58,957 bases of DNA from Firmicutes bacterium CAG:882 (GTDB lineage Bacteria; Bacillota; Clostridia; Lachnospirales; Lachnospiraceae): NCBI GenBank assembly GCA_000435595.1, contig FR895444.1:1-58957 (forward strand), written 5' to 3'. Of this stretch, positions 34,834-43,179 are shown one piece after another. The notes below the pieces were generated by a model, which saw only the letters and a list, made by a program, of their open reading frames with translations, was not told the DNA's origin and did not search any database. Numbering within the stretch: the stretch's first letter is position 1; each line of letters begins with the position of its first letter. Position numbers and translations under genes: made by a program.

Positions 34834-36273
34834 ATGGGAGACAGAAAAAACGTTGAAGAAAGCAGATTCCTTAAGCTTGCCAAGCCTGCACTTAAGGAGC
34901 TTTTGAATATTTTGCTTGAAAAATACGAATATGCATCGGTACTTGCGGTTGATTCCGAGGCAAAAATATATTCCGTGTCGGCATCGGGAATTAACCTCGG
35001 TGATTTCGGAATGCTCTGCAACAGAGGCTTTGTTGTCAAGACATATTCTGACGGAGAATATGCGGAGTATTCATTTAATAAGCTTGAGAATGATGTGAAA
35101 AAGCAGGCGGAGAGCATCGTGGAAGAGATAGAGAAGCTTAAGAAGGCGGTTCCTGACTGTGTGGAGAAGATAAAGCTGGCAAAGCTTAATGATGAGCCTG
35201 TAAGCTTTGCAAAGAGCACTCAGTATGAGATTAGTCCATTCACACTCGGAGCGCAGGCTATAGTGGACAAGCTTTCTGCTCTCAGACAGAAGGGAATTGA
35301 TTCGGATGAGAGGATTCTTGACTGTGGCACCAGATTGAGCTGCAGAAAATATTCCAAGCTGTTTTTGTCTGAGAATAAGGATATGGAACAGAATATTATG
35401 ATAACTGACTGTGCAATGTCATTTGCCGCAAGAAAGGACAGCGAGGTCAAGAGTTATTTTACCAGTGCATCCAATCTCGGAGGAGCCGAGGTGCTTGACA
35501 AGCTGGAGAGCAGCATGGAGCATTCGGTTGAGATGACTATAGCACTTCTTGACAGCGAACCGATTACACCGGGGGAATATGACTGCATATGTACGCCTGA
35601 GGTTACGGGAATGATTGTACATGAAGCGTTCGGCCATGGCGTTGAGATGGATATGTTTGCCAAGAAGAGAGCTCTTGCCGAGGAATATGTAGGTGAGTAT
35701 GTTGCTTCACCTCTTATCAATATGCATGACGGAGCAGCGGCAGCGGACGAGGTCGCAAGCTATTTCTTTGATGATGACGGCGTGGAGGCTGAGGACACGC
35801 TGATAATCGAGAACGGTGTATTAAAGCAGGGAATATCAGACACAATGGCAGCGATGAGACTTAACACGGTGCCTACAGGAAATTCAAGAAGAGAGAGCTA
35901 CAGAAGAAAGGCATATACCCGCATGACCAACACATACTTTGAGGCAGGTCATGATAAGCTTGAGGATATGATTGCCTCAATATCGGACGGATTCCTTCTT
36001 GAAAATGCCACAAGCGGAATGGAGGATCCGAAAAACTGGGGAATACAGTGCCTTGTAAATATGGCAAGGGAAATCAAGGACGGAAAGCTTACCGGGAAGA
36101 TATATTCGCCGATAGTTCTCACCGGATATGTGCCTGATCTTCTCAAATCGATAACAATGGTATCCGATGACTTTGAACTCAGAGGAAGCGGTTTCTGCGG
36201 CAAGGGCTATAAGGAGTTCGTGAAGGTATCGGATGGTGGTCCTTACATTAAGGCAAAAATCAGATTAGGATAG
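34834..36273 (+). CDS. tldD: TldD-family metalloprotease subunit
   Basis: A 479-residue protein with the TldD active-site motif HEAFGHGVEMD at about 263-273 (the HExxxH zinc site), preceded by TPGEYDCICTPEVTGMIVHE and followed by the glycine-rich C-terminal GSGFCGKGYKEFVKVSDGGP. TldD and TldE form a heterodimeric protease that trims unfolded or modified peptides, including leader removal from some ribosomally made natural products and CcdA degradation. The partner gene follows after 10 bp. Three genes downstream is the SCIFF peptide locus, which makes a peptide-processing role worth considering. The N-terminal ~120 residues are more divergent than the core. Confidence 0.88.
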   Translation: MGDRKNVEESRFLKLAKPALKELLNILLEKYEYASVLAVDSEAKIYSVSASGINLGDFGMLCNRGFVVKTYSDGEYAEYSFNKLENDVKKQAESIVEEIEKLKKAVPDCVEKIKLAKLNDEPVSFAKSTQYEISPFTLGAQAIVDKLSALRQKGIDSDERILDCGTRLSCRKYSKLFLSENKDMEQNIMITDCAMSFAARKDSEVKSYFTSASNLGGAEVLDKLESSMEHSVEMTIALLDSEPITPGEYDCICTPEVTGMIVHEAFGHGVEMDMFAKKRALAEEYVGEYVASPLINMHDGAAAADEVASYFFDDDGVEAEDTLIIENGVLKQGISDTMAAMRLNTVPTGNSRRESYRRKAYTRMTNTYFEAGHDKLEDMIASISDGFLLENATSGMEDPKNWGIQCLVNMAREIKDGKLTGKIYSPIVLTGYVPDLLKSITMVSDDFELRGSGFCGKGYKEFVKVSDGGPYIKAKIRLG

Positions 36274-36283
36274 GATAAAAAAT

Positions 36284-37552
36284 ATGAAAGATATAATTAT
36301 TGGCGCGCTCAAGGCTCTCGGCATTCAGAGCTATCTGGTTACTGAGGTTAAGAAAAACTGCAAGGAAATGTTTTTTATCAGACAGACTCTTGATATGACG
36401 CGTACGGAGAAGCTTGATGAGTGGAATGTGACGGTATATCATGACGACGACACAAGGAGTCGTCGTGGAGCAGCTTCATGTATGATTCATCAGGGTATGG
36501 ATGAGAATGATGTGAAGAATACAATCAGTGATGCATATTATGCTGCCGGTTTTGCGATGAATCCTTACTATGAGCTTGTAAAGGGCGGCAGGGAGAATTT
36601 TATAAAGGCTGAAGGAAACCTGGCGGAGGTGTCACTTGAGGATGCGGCGCGACGAATGACGAAGGCACTTTTTGCGGCAGACAACAGAAAAGACAGCTTC
36701 CTCAATTCGGCTGAGCTTTTTGTAGAGAAGAGAAATGTAAGTATTTTTAACAGTAACGGTGTTGAATGTTCTTATGAGGAGTGCTCGGTTAAGGGCGAAT
36801 TTGTTGTTCAGTGTCTTACACCTGCAGATGTTGAGATGTATCAGGATTTTTCTTATGATGAGCTTTCGGAGTCCGGTTTGGAGAAGCTCGTCGCTGACAA
36901 GCTTGCGGTCGTTGTTGACAGAGCCAAGGCTGACAAGGCACCTGCAGCAGGAAAGTATGATGTACTTTTGTCGGAGGACAGCGTAAGGGAAGTACTTTCA
37001 TTCTACAAGTGGAGAGCTGATGCGAACAATATTTATCCTAAGTATTCAACCTATGAAACGGGAATGAATGTACAGGGAGAGAATGTGGGCGGTGAAAAGC
37101 TCAACATTGTACTTCACTCAGCAGTTCCCTATAGCAATGACGGAATACGTATGAGGGACTGTGAACTTATAAAGGATGGTGTTTTGAAAAACATTCATGG
37201 CGGTCTCAGAATGGCACAGTACCTTAAAACGGAACCTACAGGCGAATACAACAAGATGGTTGTGAATAACGGAACATTGGGTCTTGAGCAGATGAAGTCG
37301 GGAAAAGTACTTCATGTTGTGAGCTTTTCGGACTTTAACATGAATCCAATGTCAGGACATTTTGCGGGCGAGATAAGACTTGCATATCTGTATGATAACG
37401 GAAAAGTAAGCCTTGTAACCGGAGGCTCGATAAACGGAAGCCTCATTGAGGCACAAAGCAGCATGGTATTTTCAAAGGAACGCTATGAGAGCAGCCTGTA
37501 TTCAGGACCGTATGCGGTTCTGCTTAAGGAAATCCCGGTATCGGGAGAATAG
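36284..37552 (+). CDS. TldE/PmbA-family protease subunit
   Basis: A 422-residue protein of the TldE/PmbA half of the family. It lacks an HExxxH motif, as expected for this subunit, and shows the C-terminal segments LHVVSFSDFNMNPMSGHFAG and EIRLAYLYDNGK, then VTGGSINGS. It starts 10 bp after tldD and should form the heterodimer with it. The central portion (NVSIFNSNGVECSYEECSV) resembles the beta-sheet substrate tunnel of PmbA proteins. Confidence 0.85.
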   Translation: MKDIIIGALKALGIQSYLVTEVKKNCKEMFFIRQTLDMTRTEKLDEWNVTVYHDDDTRSRRGAASCMIHQGMDENDVKNTISDAYYAAGFAMNPYYELVKGGRENFIKAEGNLAEVSLEDAARRMTKALFAADNRKDSFLNSAELFVEKRNVSIFNSNGVECSYEECSVKGEFVVQCLTPADVEMYQDFSYDELSESGLEKLVADKLAVVVDRAKADKAPAAGKYDVLLSEDSVREVLSFYKWRADANNIYPKYSTYETGMNVQGENVGGEKLNIVLHSAVPYSNDGIRMRDCELIKDGVLKNIHGGLRMAQYLKTEPTGEYNKMVVNNGTLGLEQMKSGKVLHVVSFSDFNMNPMSGHFAGEIRLAYLYDNGKVSLVTGGSINGSLIEAQSSMVFSKERYESSLYSGPYAVLLKEIPVSGE

Positions 37553-37588
37553 ATTTTATCACAAATAAATATGAGAGGAAAAAGGAAG

Positions 37589-38497
37589 ATGGCAAAGAAA
37601 AGAACAAACGGCAGTGGGATGATTTCCGTGGCATTCGTGTTCATAATTTTTGGACTCGCGATTTTAATAGGTGGAAGAAACGATATTAAGTCGGCATTTA
37701 TGAAACCTTATGATATTTACGATGTCAATTATGACGAGATTAAGGTCGGAGATGCGGTTAAGACGGAAATCTATGCGGCATTGGACACATACGGAACTCT
37801 TGAGACTACAAGAAAGAATTCCAAGACGGGAAATGTGACAGGTCGTACATACAGTTATTTTTATATTATTCCCGTATATGATGACTATGACACATATTAT
37901 ATGTCAATCAAGGTTGAGCATGATGACAAGGATTTGTTCGAGGATATATGCAACAGCACATGGGACGTTATTCAATACGGCGATGCAGGCTACTATACGG
38001 ATGTTCCTTATGAATTTGAGGGAAACGTACAGAAGCTTGACGATGAGGCATATAAGTACATGAAGGAGTGGTTTGAAGAGGCAGGTTTTGACGACGATGA
38101 GATTGATGAGTATGTTCTTCCGATATGCCTTGAGGTATGCGTATTATCCAATATAAGGATACTCACTATTGCAGGTATAGCTGCAGTTGTAATCGGTATT
38201 CTGTTGTTTGTACTTTACTTTGTGCTTGCATCAAAGAGAAAGAAGAAGGCTGCAGAGACTGTGGCTTCTTCAAGCTATGCAGAGGCAGCTCAGGCAGTTC
38301 AGTCACAGACAGCTTCAACGAACTATGTTGAGATAGCGGGCGCTAAGTTCACACAGGAGGAACTTGACCTGATAAATGCACTCATTGCGAGCGGTTCCAT
38401 AACAGATGCCATAAGAGAGGTCCGCGATAGAACAGGTCTTGGAATCAACGAGGCAAAGGATATTGTCGACAACTGGGGTAACTATTATAACAAATAA
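37589..38497 (+). CDS. Membrane protein with C-terminal L7/L12-like helix motif
   Basis: The start at 37589 has AAGGAAG just upstream; an in-frame ATG at 37571 has none. The 302-residue product has a membrane segment near residues 10-32, an acidic extracellular domain of about 160 residues (many Asp, Glu, Tyr), a second segment near 190-212, a basic SKRKKKAAE stop-transfer, and a linker. The last ~45 residues (ITDAIREVRDRTGLGINEAK, then DIVDN) resemble the helical C-terminal part of ribosomal protein L7/L12, placed on the cytoplasmic side. No function is known. It follows tldE by 36 bp and may be co-transcribed. Confidence 0.75.
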   Translation: MAKKRTNGSGMISVAFVFIIFGLAILIGGRNDIKSAFMKPYDIYDVNYDEIKVGDAVKTEIYAALDTYGTLETTRKNSKTGNVTGRTYSYFYIIPVYDDYDTYYMSIKVEHDDKDLFEDICNSTWDVIQYGDAGYYTDVPYEFEGNVQKLDDEAYKYMKEWFEEAGFDDDEIDEYVLPICLEVCVLSNIRILTIAGIAAVVIGILLFVLYFVLASKRKKKAAETVASSSYAEAAQAVQSQTASTNYVEIAGAKFTQEELDLINALIASGSITDAIREVRDRTGLGINEAKDIVDNWGNYYNK

Positions 38498-38562
38498 TAT
38501 AATTTATAGTTAATTTACCTAAATTTACCAATTATAAAAAAAGCTTTTAAAAATCAAAACTA

Positions 38563-38573
38563 TGTGATATAAT
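38563..38573 (+). promoter_or_regulatory. Extended -10 promoter of the SCIFF peptide gene
   Basis: TGATATAAT at 38565-38573 is an extended -10 box (TG-n-TATAAT), 35 bp before the start codon. No good -35 box is present, as is usual for this promoter class. Confidence 0.6.
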
Positions 38574-38607
38574 CTATTGAGCTTATTTTAATAAGGAGGT
38601 GTTTTTC

Positions 38608-38748
38608 ATGAAGCACGTTAAGACAATTAACACAAGAAATCTTAAGGAGTCCATGAAGAAGGGCGGCTGTGGCGAGTGCCAGACATCCTGCCAGTCAGCA
38701 TGTAAGACATCCTGCACAGTCGGTAACCAGAGCTGTGAGAACAAATAA
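38608..38748 (+). CDS. scfA: SCIFF peptide (six cysteines in forty-five residues) precursor
   Basis: A 46-residue peptide with AAGGAGG before its ATG. The leader MKHVKTINTRNLKES is the conserved SCIFF leader. The core has six cysteines at positions 21, 24, 28, 32, 36 and 43 (KKGGCGECQTSCQSACKTSC, then TVGNQSC). It is the precursor of a ranthipeptide in which a radical-SAM enzyme makes thioether links from cysteines to non-alpha carbons. The maturase gene follows. SCIFF is nearly universal in Clostridia and has been linked to quorum or stress signalling, but its role is unsettled. Confidence 0.96.
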   Translation: MKHVKTINTRNLKESMKKGGCGECQTSCQSACKTSCTVGNQSCENK

Positions 38749-38788
38749 TCAGGCATATATTTACATAGCGTAATAATGCCCCGCGTGA

Positions 38789-38820
38789 ACCGGACGGCTG
38801 TCTGAGGACGGCTATCCGGT
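38789..38820 (+). promoter_or_regulatory. Hairpin between SCIFF peptide and maturase genes
   Basis: ACCGGA pairs with TCCGGT, with internal GCTGTC/GAC-GC pairing, extended by CCGC at 38781-38784 with GCGG at 38826-38829. There is no T tract, so it probably stabilises or attenuates the transcript, which would let much more peptide than maturase be made. Confidence 0.55.
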
Positions 38821-38860
38821 CTATTGCGGTTAAGGTAGAGCTTAAGTTTAGGAAGGAATT

Positions 38861-40228
38861 ATGATGGTACACCAGTATAAAAATAACGGGTATAATATTG
38901 TACTCGATGTCAACAGCGGCTCTGTACATGTTGTTGATGAGATAGTCTATGATATGATACCTATGTACGAGAACATGAGTCTCGAGGAGATTAGTGCCAG
39001 GCTTGAGGACAAGTATTCGGCGGATGACATTAAGGAAGCATACGAGGAGATAACCGGGCTTAAGGAAGCAGGTTCTCTTTTTACGGAGGATATTTACGAA
39101 AATTACATAGACAGCTTTAAGAACCGCCAGCCGGTTGTAAAGGCACTGTGTTTACATATTGCACATGACTGTAACCTGGCATGTCAGTACTGTTTTGCCG
39201 AGGAAGGCGAATATCATGGAAGAAGAGCTCTCATGAGCTTTGAAGTGGGAAAGAAAGCCCTTGATTTCCTGGTTGCCAATTCAGGTTCAAGAAGAAATCT
39301 TGAGGTGGATTTCTTTGGCGGAGAGCCGCTTATGAACTGGGAGGTTGTAAAGCAGCTCGTAGAGTACGGACGTTCAATCGAGGAAGCGAACAACAAGAAG
39401 TTCAGATTCACACTCACAACGAACGGCGTTCTCTTAAATGACGATATTCTCGACTTCGTGAATAAGGAGATGGGAAATATCGTATTGAGCACCGACGGAC
39501 GTAAGGAAGTTCATGACAGAATGAGACCGTTCCGCAACGGCAAGGGAAGCTATGACCTCATCATGCCTAAGTTCAAGAAGGTTGCCGAGAGCCGCAATCA
39601 GACCAACTATTATGTGAGAGGTACATTCACTCACTATAACCTTGATTTTTCCAATGATGTTTTAAGTCTTGCTGATCAGGGCTTTAAGCAGATTTCCGTA
39701 GAGCCTGTTGTGGCTGCTCCTGAGGATGCGTATGCACTAAGAACAGAGGATCTCCCTCAGATTTTCGAGGAGTACGATAAGCTTGCGGTTGAGATGATTA
39801 AGAGAGAGAAAGAAGGCAGAGGCTTTAACTTCTTCCACTTCATGATTGACCTTACGGGTGGTCCTTGTGTGTACAAGAGACTTTCAGGCTGTGGTTCAGG
39901 AACGGAGTATCTTGCGGTTACACCTTGGGGTGACTTATATCCTTGCCATCAGTTCGTGGGCAATGAGGATTTCCTTCTCGGCAATGTGGATGACGGCATT
40001 GTGAAGAAGAATATCTGTGAGGAATTTAAGCAGTGCAACGTATATTCCAAGCCTAAGTGTAAGGACTGTTTTGCAAAGCTTTTCTGCAGCGGTGGCTGTG
40101 CCGCCAACTCATACAATTTCCATGGCAATATCAATGATAGCTATGAGGTTGGCTGTGAGATGGAGAGAAAGAGAGTTGAGTGCGCAATCATGATTAAGGC
40201 AGCACTCGCCGATGAGGACGAGGAGTAA
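38861..40228 (+). CDS. scfB: SCIFF radical-SAM/SPASM maturase
   Basis: A 455-residue radical-SAM enzyme. Residues 1-90 form the peptide-binding RRE domain. The SAM iron-sulfur motif CNLACQYC follows near 105 within HIAHDCNLACQYCFAEEGEY, and the FFGGEPLMNWEV motif follows. The C-terminal SPASM domain has cysteines in YPCHQFVG, CKDCFAKLFCSGGCA and CEMERK, holding two auxiliary clusters. It installs thioether crosslinks on the SCIFF peptide encoded just upstream. AGGAAGGA precedes the start, where two ATG codons in a row are possible. Confidence 0.96.
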   Translation: MMVHQYKNNGYNIVLDVNSGSVHVVDEIVYDMIPMYENMSLEEISARLEDKYSADDIKEAYEEITGLKEAGSLFTEDIYENYIDSFKNRQPVVKALCLHIAHDCNLACQYCFAEEGEYHGRRALMSFEVGKKALDFLVANSGSRRNLEVDFFGGEPLMNWEVVKQLVEYGRSIEEANNKKFRFTLTTNGVLLNDDILDFVNKEMGNIVLSTDGRKEVHDRMRPFRNGKGSYDLIMPKFKKVAESRNQTNYYVRGTFTHYNLDFSNDVLSLADQGFKQISVEPVVAAPEDAYALRTEDLPQIFEEYDKLAVEMIKREKEGRGFNFFHFMIDLTGGPCVYKRLSGCGSGTEYLAVTPWGDLYPCHQFVGNEDFLLGNVDDGIVKKNICEEFKQCNVYSKPKCKDCFAKLFCSGGCAANSYNFHGNINDSYEVGCEMERKRVECAIMIKAALADEDEE

Positions 40229-40340
40229 TTCCGGTTCGGTTAATGAATGGAGCCTGAAAAGCTTCGTCAAGTCAGATATTAGTTGATTGCGGACACAGGC
40301 ATTTTGATGCAGGTGTTATGCAATTATCTATATATAAGCA

Positions 40341-40442
40341 TTAGGCGTTTGCGAAACGCAATTTTGACGATATACATTTGTACAACGTCCGCTTTCAATT
40401 ATATAGTTTCGCAATTACCTAATATAAGCATAAGCGAAAGGA
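40341..40442 (+). promoter_or_regulatory. Leader of secDF with mutually exclusive pairings
   Basis: TTAGGCGTTTGCGAAAC (40341-40357) can pair with GTTTCGCAATTACCTAA (40406-40422), with a few mismatches. GCGGAC at 40289-40294 can pair with GTCCGC at 40387-40392, crossing that helix. TTTCGC at 40407-40412 can also pair with GCGAAA at 40434-40439, which touches the Shine-Dalgarno of secDF. The 223-bp gap before secDF holds no gene. Confidence 0.4.
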
Positions 40443-40451
40443 AAAAAGAAA

Positions 40452-42701
40452 ATGGTTAAGAAAATTTTAAAGTCCCTCGCATGGATAGCCGTAATTGCAT
40501 TTCTTGCTTACACGGTAGTTTTCGGATGGGGCAGCTCAAAGGACGGAAGCATGTCCGGAATTAAGCTTGGTCTTGACCTTGCAGGTGGTGTCAGCATCAC
40601 TTATGAAGCTGTCGGTGACGATGTGGACAGCCAGGATTTGAAGGATGCGACATATATTCTTCAGAAGAGAGCAGAAGGTTATACACCTGATGCCGAGGTT
40701 TATCAGGAAGGTTCGAACCGTATCACGATAGAGATTCCGGGTGTTACGGATGCCAACGAGGTACTTTCACAGATGGGTAAGCCGGGAGAGCTCTACTTCA
40801 TAACACAGAAGGGCTCGGACGGAACAGACAACTACACAGGTGCTCTTGCACTCTCAGCAGACGGCCAGTCAATCGAGTACAAATATACTCTCAACAAGAC
40901 TATTGAGGAGTTAGAGGCAGATGGCAGTATTCTCCTTACAGGTGCGGATGTGAAGAATGCTCAGGCAGGTTCACAGCAGACAAGCACAGGCGGAAGAGAG
41001 TTCGTTGTAGAGTTAAATCTCTATGATGAAGGAGCACAGAAGTTCGCGGATGCGACTCAGGTTGCACTTGACAATGGCTACACAATCGGTATCTACTATG
41101 ATAATGAGTTCATCAGTGTTCCGAGAGTAAGCGCACATATCACAGACGGAAATGCCATAATCAATGGTATGTCCGATTACCAGACAGCAGACAATATTGC
41201 ATCAACAATCAGAATCGGTGCACTCCCTGTCAAGCTTGAGGAGGTTCGTTCACAGGTTGTAGGAGCCAAGCTTGGTCAGGATGCAATCAGTACAAGCCTT
41301 TTAGCAGGTGCAATCGGTCTTGCAATCATCATCTTATTTATGATTATTGTATACCGTATACCGGGACTTGCAGCGAGCATCGCACTCTGCATTTATACAA
41401 TGCTTGTGCTTATAATAATCAATGTTGCAGGTCTTACGTTCACACTTCCGGGTATTGCCGGTATCATCCTGTCAATCGGTATGGCAGTCGATGCAAACGT
41501 AATTATCTTCGAGCGTATCAAGGAGGAGCTTGGTACGGGCAAGACTGTACAGTCTGCAATGAAGATTGGTTTTAACAAGGCTTTTTCAGCAATTTTTGAC
41601 GGTAACATCACAACACTTATCGCAGCATTCGTTCTCGGACTTAAGGGTTCAGGTGCGGTTAAGGGCTTTGCATACACACTTGCAATCGGCATTGTTGTAT
41701 CAATGTTCACGGCACTTGTTGTCACAAGATTAATCCTTAAGTTATTCTATGACTTTGGTGCTAAGAATGAGAAGCTCTACGGTGTTATCAAGAACACAAA
41801 GACACTCAACTTTATCGGAAAGAAGAACATTTTCTTCTGCATCTCTGCAGTACTTATCCTTATCGGCGTTGCAACGGTATCAATCAACGGTGCACGCGGC
41901 AAGGGAATGTTCAATTACGGACTTGACTTCAAGGGTGGTACATCCACAACCGTTACTTTCAACCAGGACTACTCACAGGCTGAGATTGAGAGTACAATCA
42001 TCCCTGATATCGTGGCAGCAATCGGTGACAACACCGTTCAGCAGCAGAAGGTACAGGGCGGAAATGATGTAGTATTCAAGACCAACAACCTTACAATAGA
42101 GCAGAGAGAGGCTCTTGAGAATTTACTTACATCTAAGTATGGTGTCGAGCAGAGCTCAATTCTCACTGAGAATATCTCAGGTGCAGTGAGCAATGAGATG
42201 AAGGCGGATGCGATAGTTGCCGTAATTATAGCCACCATATGCATGCTCCTCTATATCTGGTTCAGATTTAAGGACATCCGCTTTGCGGGAAGTGCCGTAC
42301 TTGCACTTTTACATGATGTGCTCGTTGTTGCGGGCTTCTATGCTGTTGCAAGAATTACTCTCGGAAATACATTTATTGCATGTATGCTTACAATCGTAGG
42401 CTACTCTATCAATGCGACAATCGTTATCTTTGACCGTATCAGAGAGAACCTTGGACAGATGGGCAAGGCAGACCTTGCTGAGGTAGTTAATGCAAGTATT
42501 TCGCAGACTATGAGACGTTCAATATACACAACACTCACAACATTTGTTATGGTTGTGATTCTCTTCATTCTTGGAGTGAGCGCAATCCGTGAGTTTGCGG
42601 CACCTCTTATGGTAGGTATCATCTGTGGTGGATATTCTTCAGTATGTATCACAGGTGCACTCTGGTATGTATTAAAGAAGGGTGTTAAGAAGAACAAGTA
42701 A
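40452..42701 (+). CDS. secDF: SecD-SecF fusion protein translocase component
   Basis: A 749-residue fusion of SecD and SecF. The SecD half has one N-terminal membrane segment, the external P1-like domain (GLDLAGGVSITYEAVGDD, ATYILQKRAEGYTPDAEVYQ) and a bundle including GIAGIILSIGMAVDANVIIF, then ERI. The SecF half starts near residue 450 (GLDFKGGTSTTVTF) and has AVLALLHDVLVVAGFYAV and CMLTIVGYSINATIVIFDRI. It should use the proton-motive force to pull proteins through SecYEG. The single-gene fusion matches Bacillus and many Clostridia. The order scfA-scfB-secDF is a conserved clostridial neighbourhood. Confidence 0.95.
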   Translation: MVKKILKSLAWIAVIAFLAYTVVFGWGSSKDGSMSGIKLGLDLAGGVSITYEAVGDDVDSQDLKDATYILQKRAEGYTPDAEVYQEGSNRITIEIPGVTDANEVLSQMGKPGELYFITQKGSDGTDNYTGALALSADGQSIEYKYTLNKTIEELEADGSILLTGADVKNAQAGSQQTSTGGREFVVELNLYDEGAQKFADATQVALDNGYTIGIYYDNEFISVPRVSAHITDGNAIINGMSDYQTADNIASTIRIGALPVKLEEVRSQVVGAKLGQDAISTSLLAGAIGLAIIILFMIIVYRIPGLAASIALCIYTMLVLIIINVAGLTFTLPGIAGIILSIGMAVDANVIIFERIKEELGTGKTVQSAMKIGFNKAFSAIFDGNITTLIAAFVLGLKGSGAVKGFAYTLAIGIVVSMFTALVVTRLILKLFYDFGAKNEKLYGVIKNTKTLNFIGKKNIFFCISAVLILIGVATVSINGARGKGMFNYGLDFKGGTSTTVTFNQDYSQAEIESTIIPDIVAAIGDNTVQQQKVQGGNDVVFKTNNLTIEQREALENLLTSKYGVEQSSILTENISGAVSNEMKADAIVAVIIATICMLLYIWFRFKDIRFAGSAVLALLHDVLVVAGFYAVARITLGNTFIACMLTIVGYSINATIVIFDRIRENLGQMGKADLAEVVNASISQTMRRSIYTTLTTFVMVVILFILGVSAIREFAAPLMVGIICGGYSSVCITGALWYVLKKGVKKNK

Positions 42702-42709
42702 TTATATAA

Positions 42710-42739
42710 ATGCCAGCCATGCAGGGCTGGCATTTTTTT
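42710..42739 (+). terminator. Rho-independent terminator of secDF
   Basis: TGCCAGCC pairs with GGCTGGCA and a run of seven T follows. The palindromic element at 42749 begins 10 bp later. Confidence 0.92.
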
Positions 42740-42748
42740 ACACTATGG

Positions 42749-43051
42749 GATTCGGGTGCCAAAACATGCCAATTTAATTTGAAAGTGTATGCTGTGTTAT
42801 ATTTATAGATATCAACTCCGTTGTCCGATGCAGGTTGTTCTAAGCACTCTGACAAGCTGTTTTACCGTCCGCCAACGATGCCAAACGCCCGTCCGTGGGC
42901 TATGGCATCTAAGTCAGTATCCATACTGACTTTGGCTATGTGATAAGCAGAGTGCTAAGAACAACCACGCATCTTCCAAAAGTCGTGATATGCATAAATA
43001 TAACACGTCATACACATTTAAGTTTATCAAGCATGTTTGGACACCCGAATC
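42749..43051 (+). repeat. Nested palindromic element, full-length copy A (303 bp)
   Basis: The ends GATTCGGGTGCCAAAACATG (42749) and their inverted copy (43031-43051) match at 19 of 21 positions. Inside, arms at 42785-42813 and 42987-43015 match at 25 of 29, and arms at 42827-42851 and 42948-42973 match almost fully. The core has hairpins at 42877-42909 (GATGCCA/TGGCATC ends) and 42911-42932 (AAGTCAGTAT with ATACTGACTT). Together they would form one long rod with two terminal hairpins. The core matches that of copy B. No ORF is credible. It lies between the secDF terminator and the M28 peptidase gene. Confidence 0.92.
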
Positions 43052-43062
43052 ATTATGATGTT

Positions 43063-43143
43063 AAGGTCAAATAGGCAAAATATGTTTATCATGCATAAAT
43101 ATATTCGTTTATACAGTTAAAGAACTAATGCCTATTTGACCTT
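43063..43143. repeat. Short inverted-repeat element (81 bp) before the M28 gene
   Basis: Perfect 15-bp inverted ends (AAGGTCAAATAGGCA and TGCCTATTTGACCTT) bracket 51 bp of AT-rich sequence. It starts 11 bp after element A and ends 36 bp before the peptidase start. Its terminal sequence differs from that of elements A to D. Confidence 0.85.
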
Positions 43144-43179
43144 GGCATTACAATCATATAAATAATAAGGAGTGACAAC

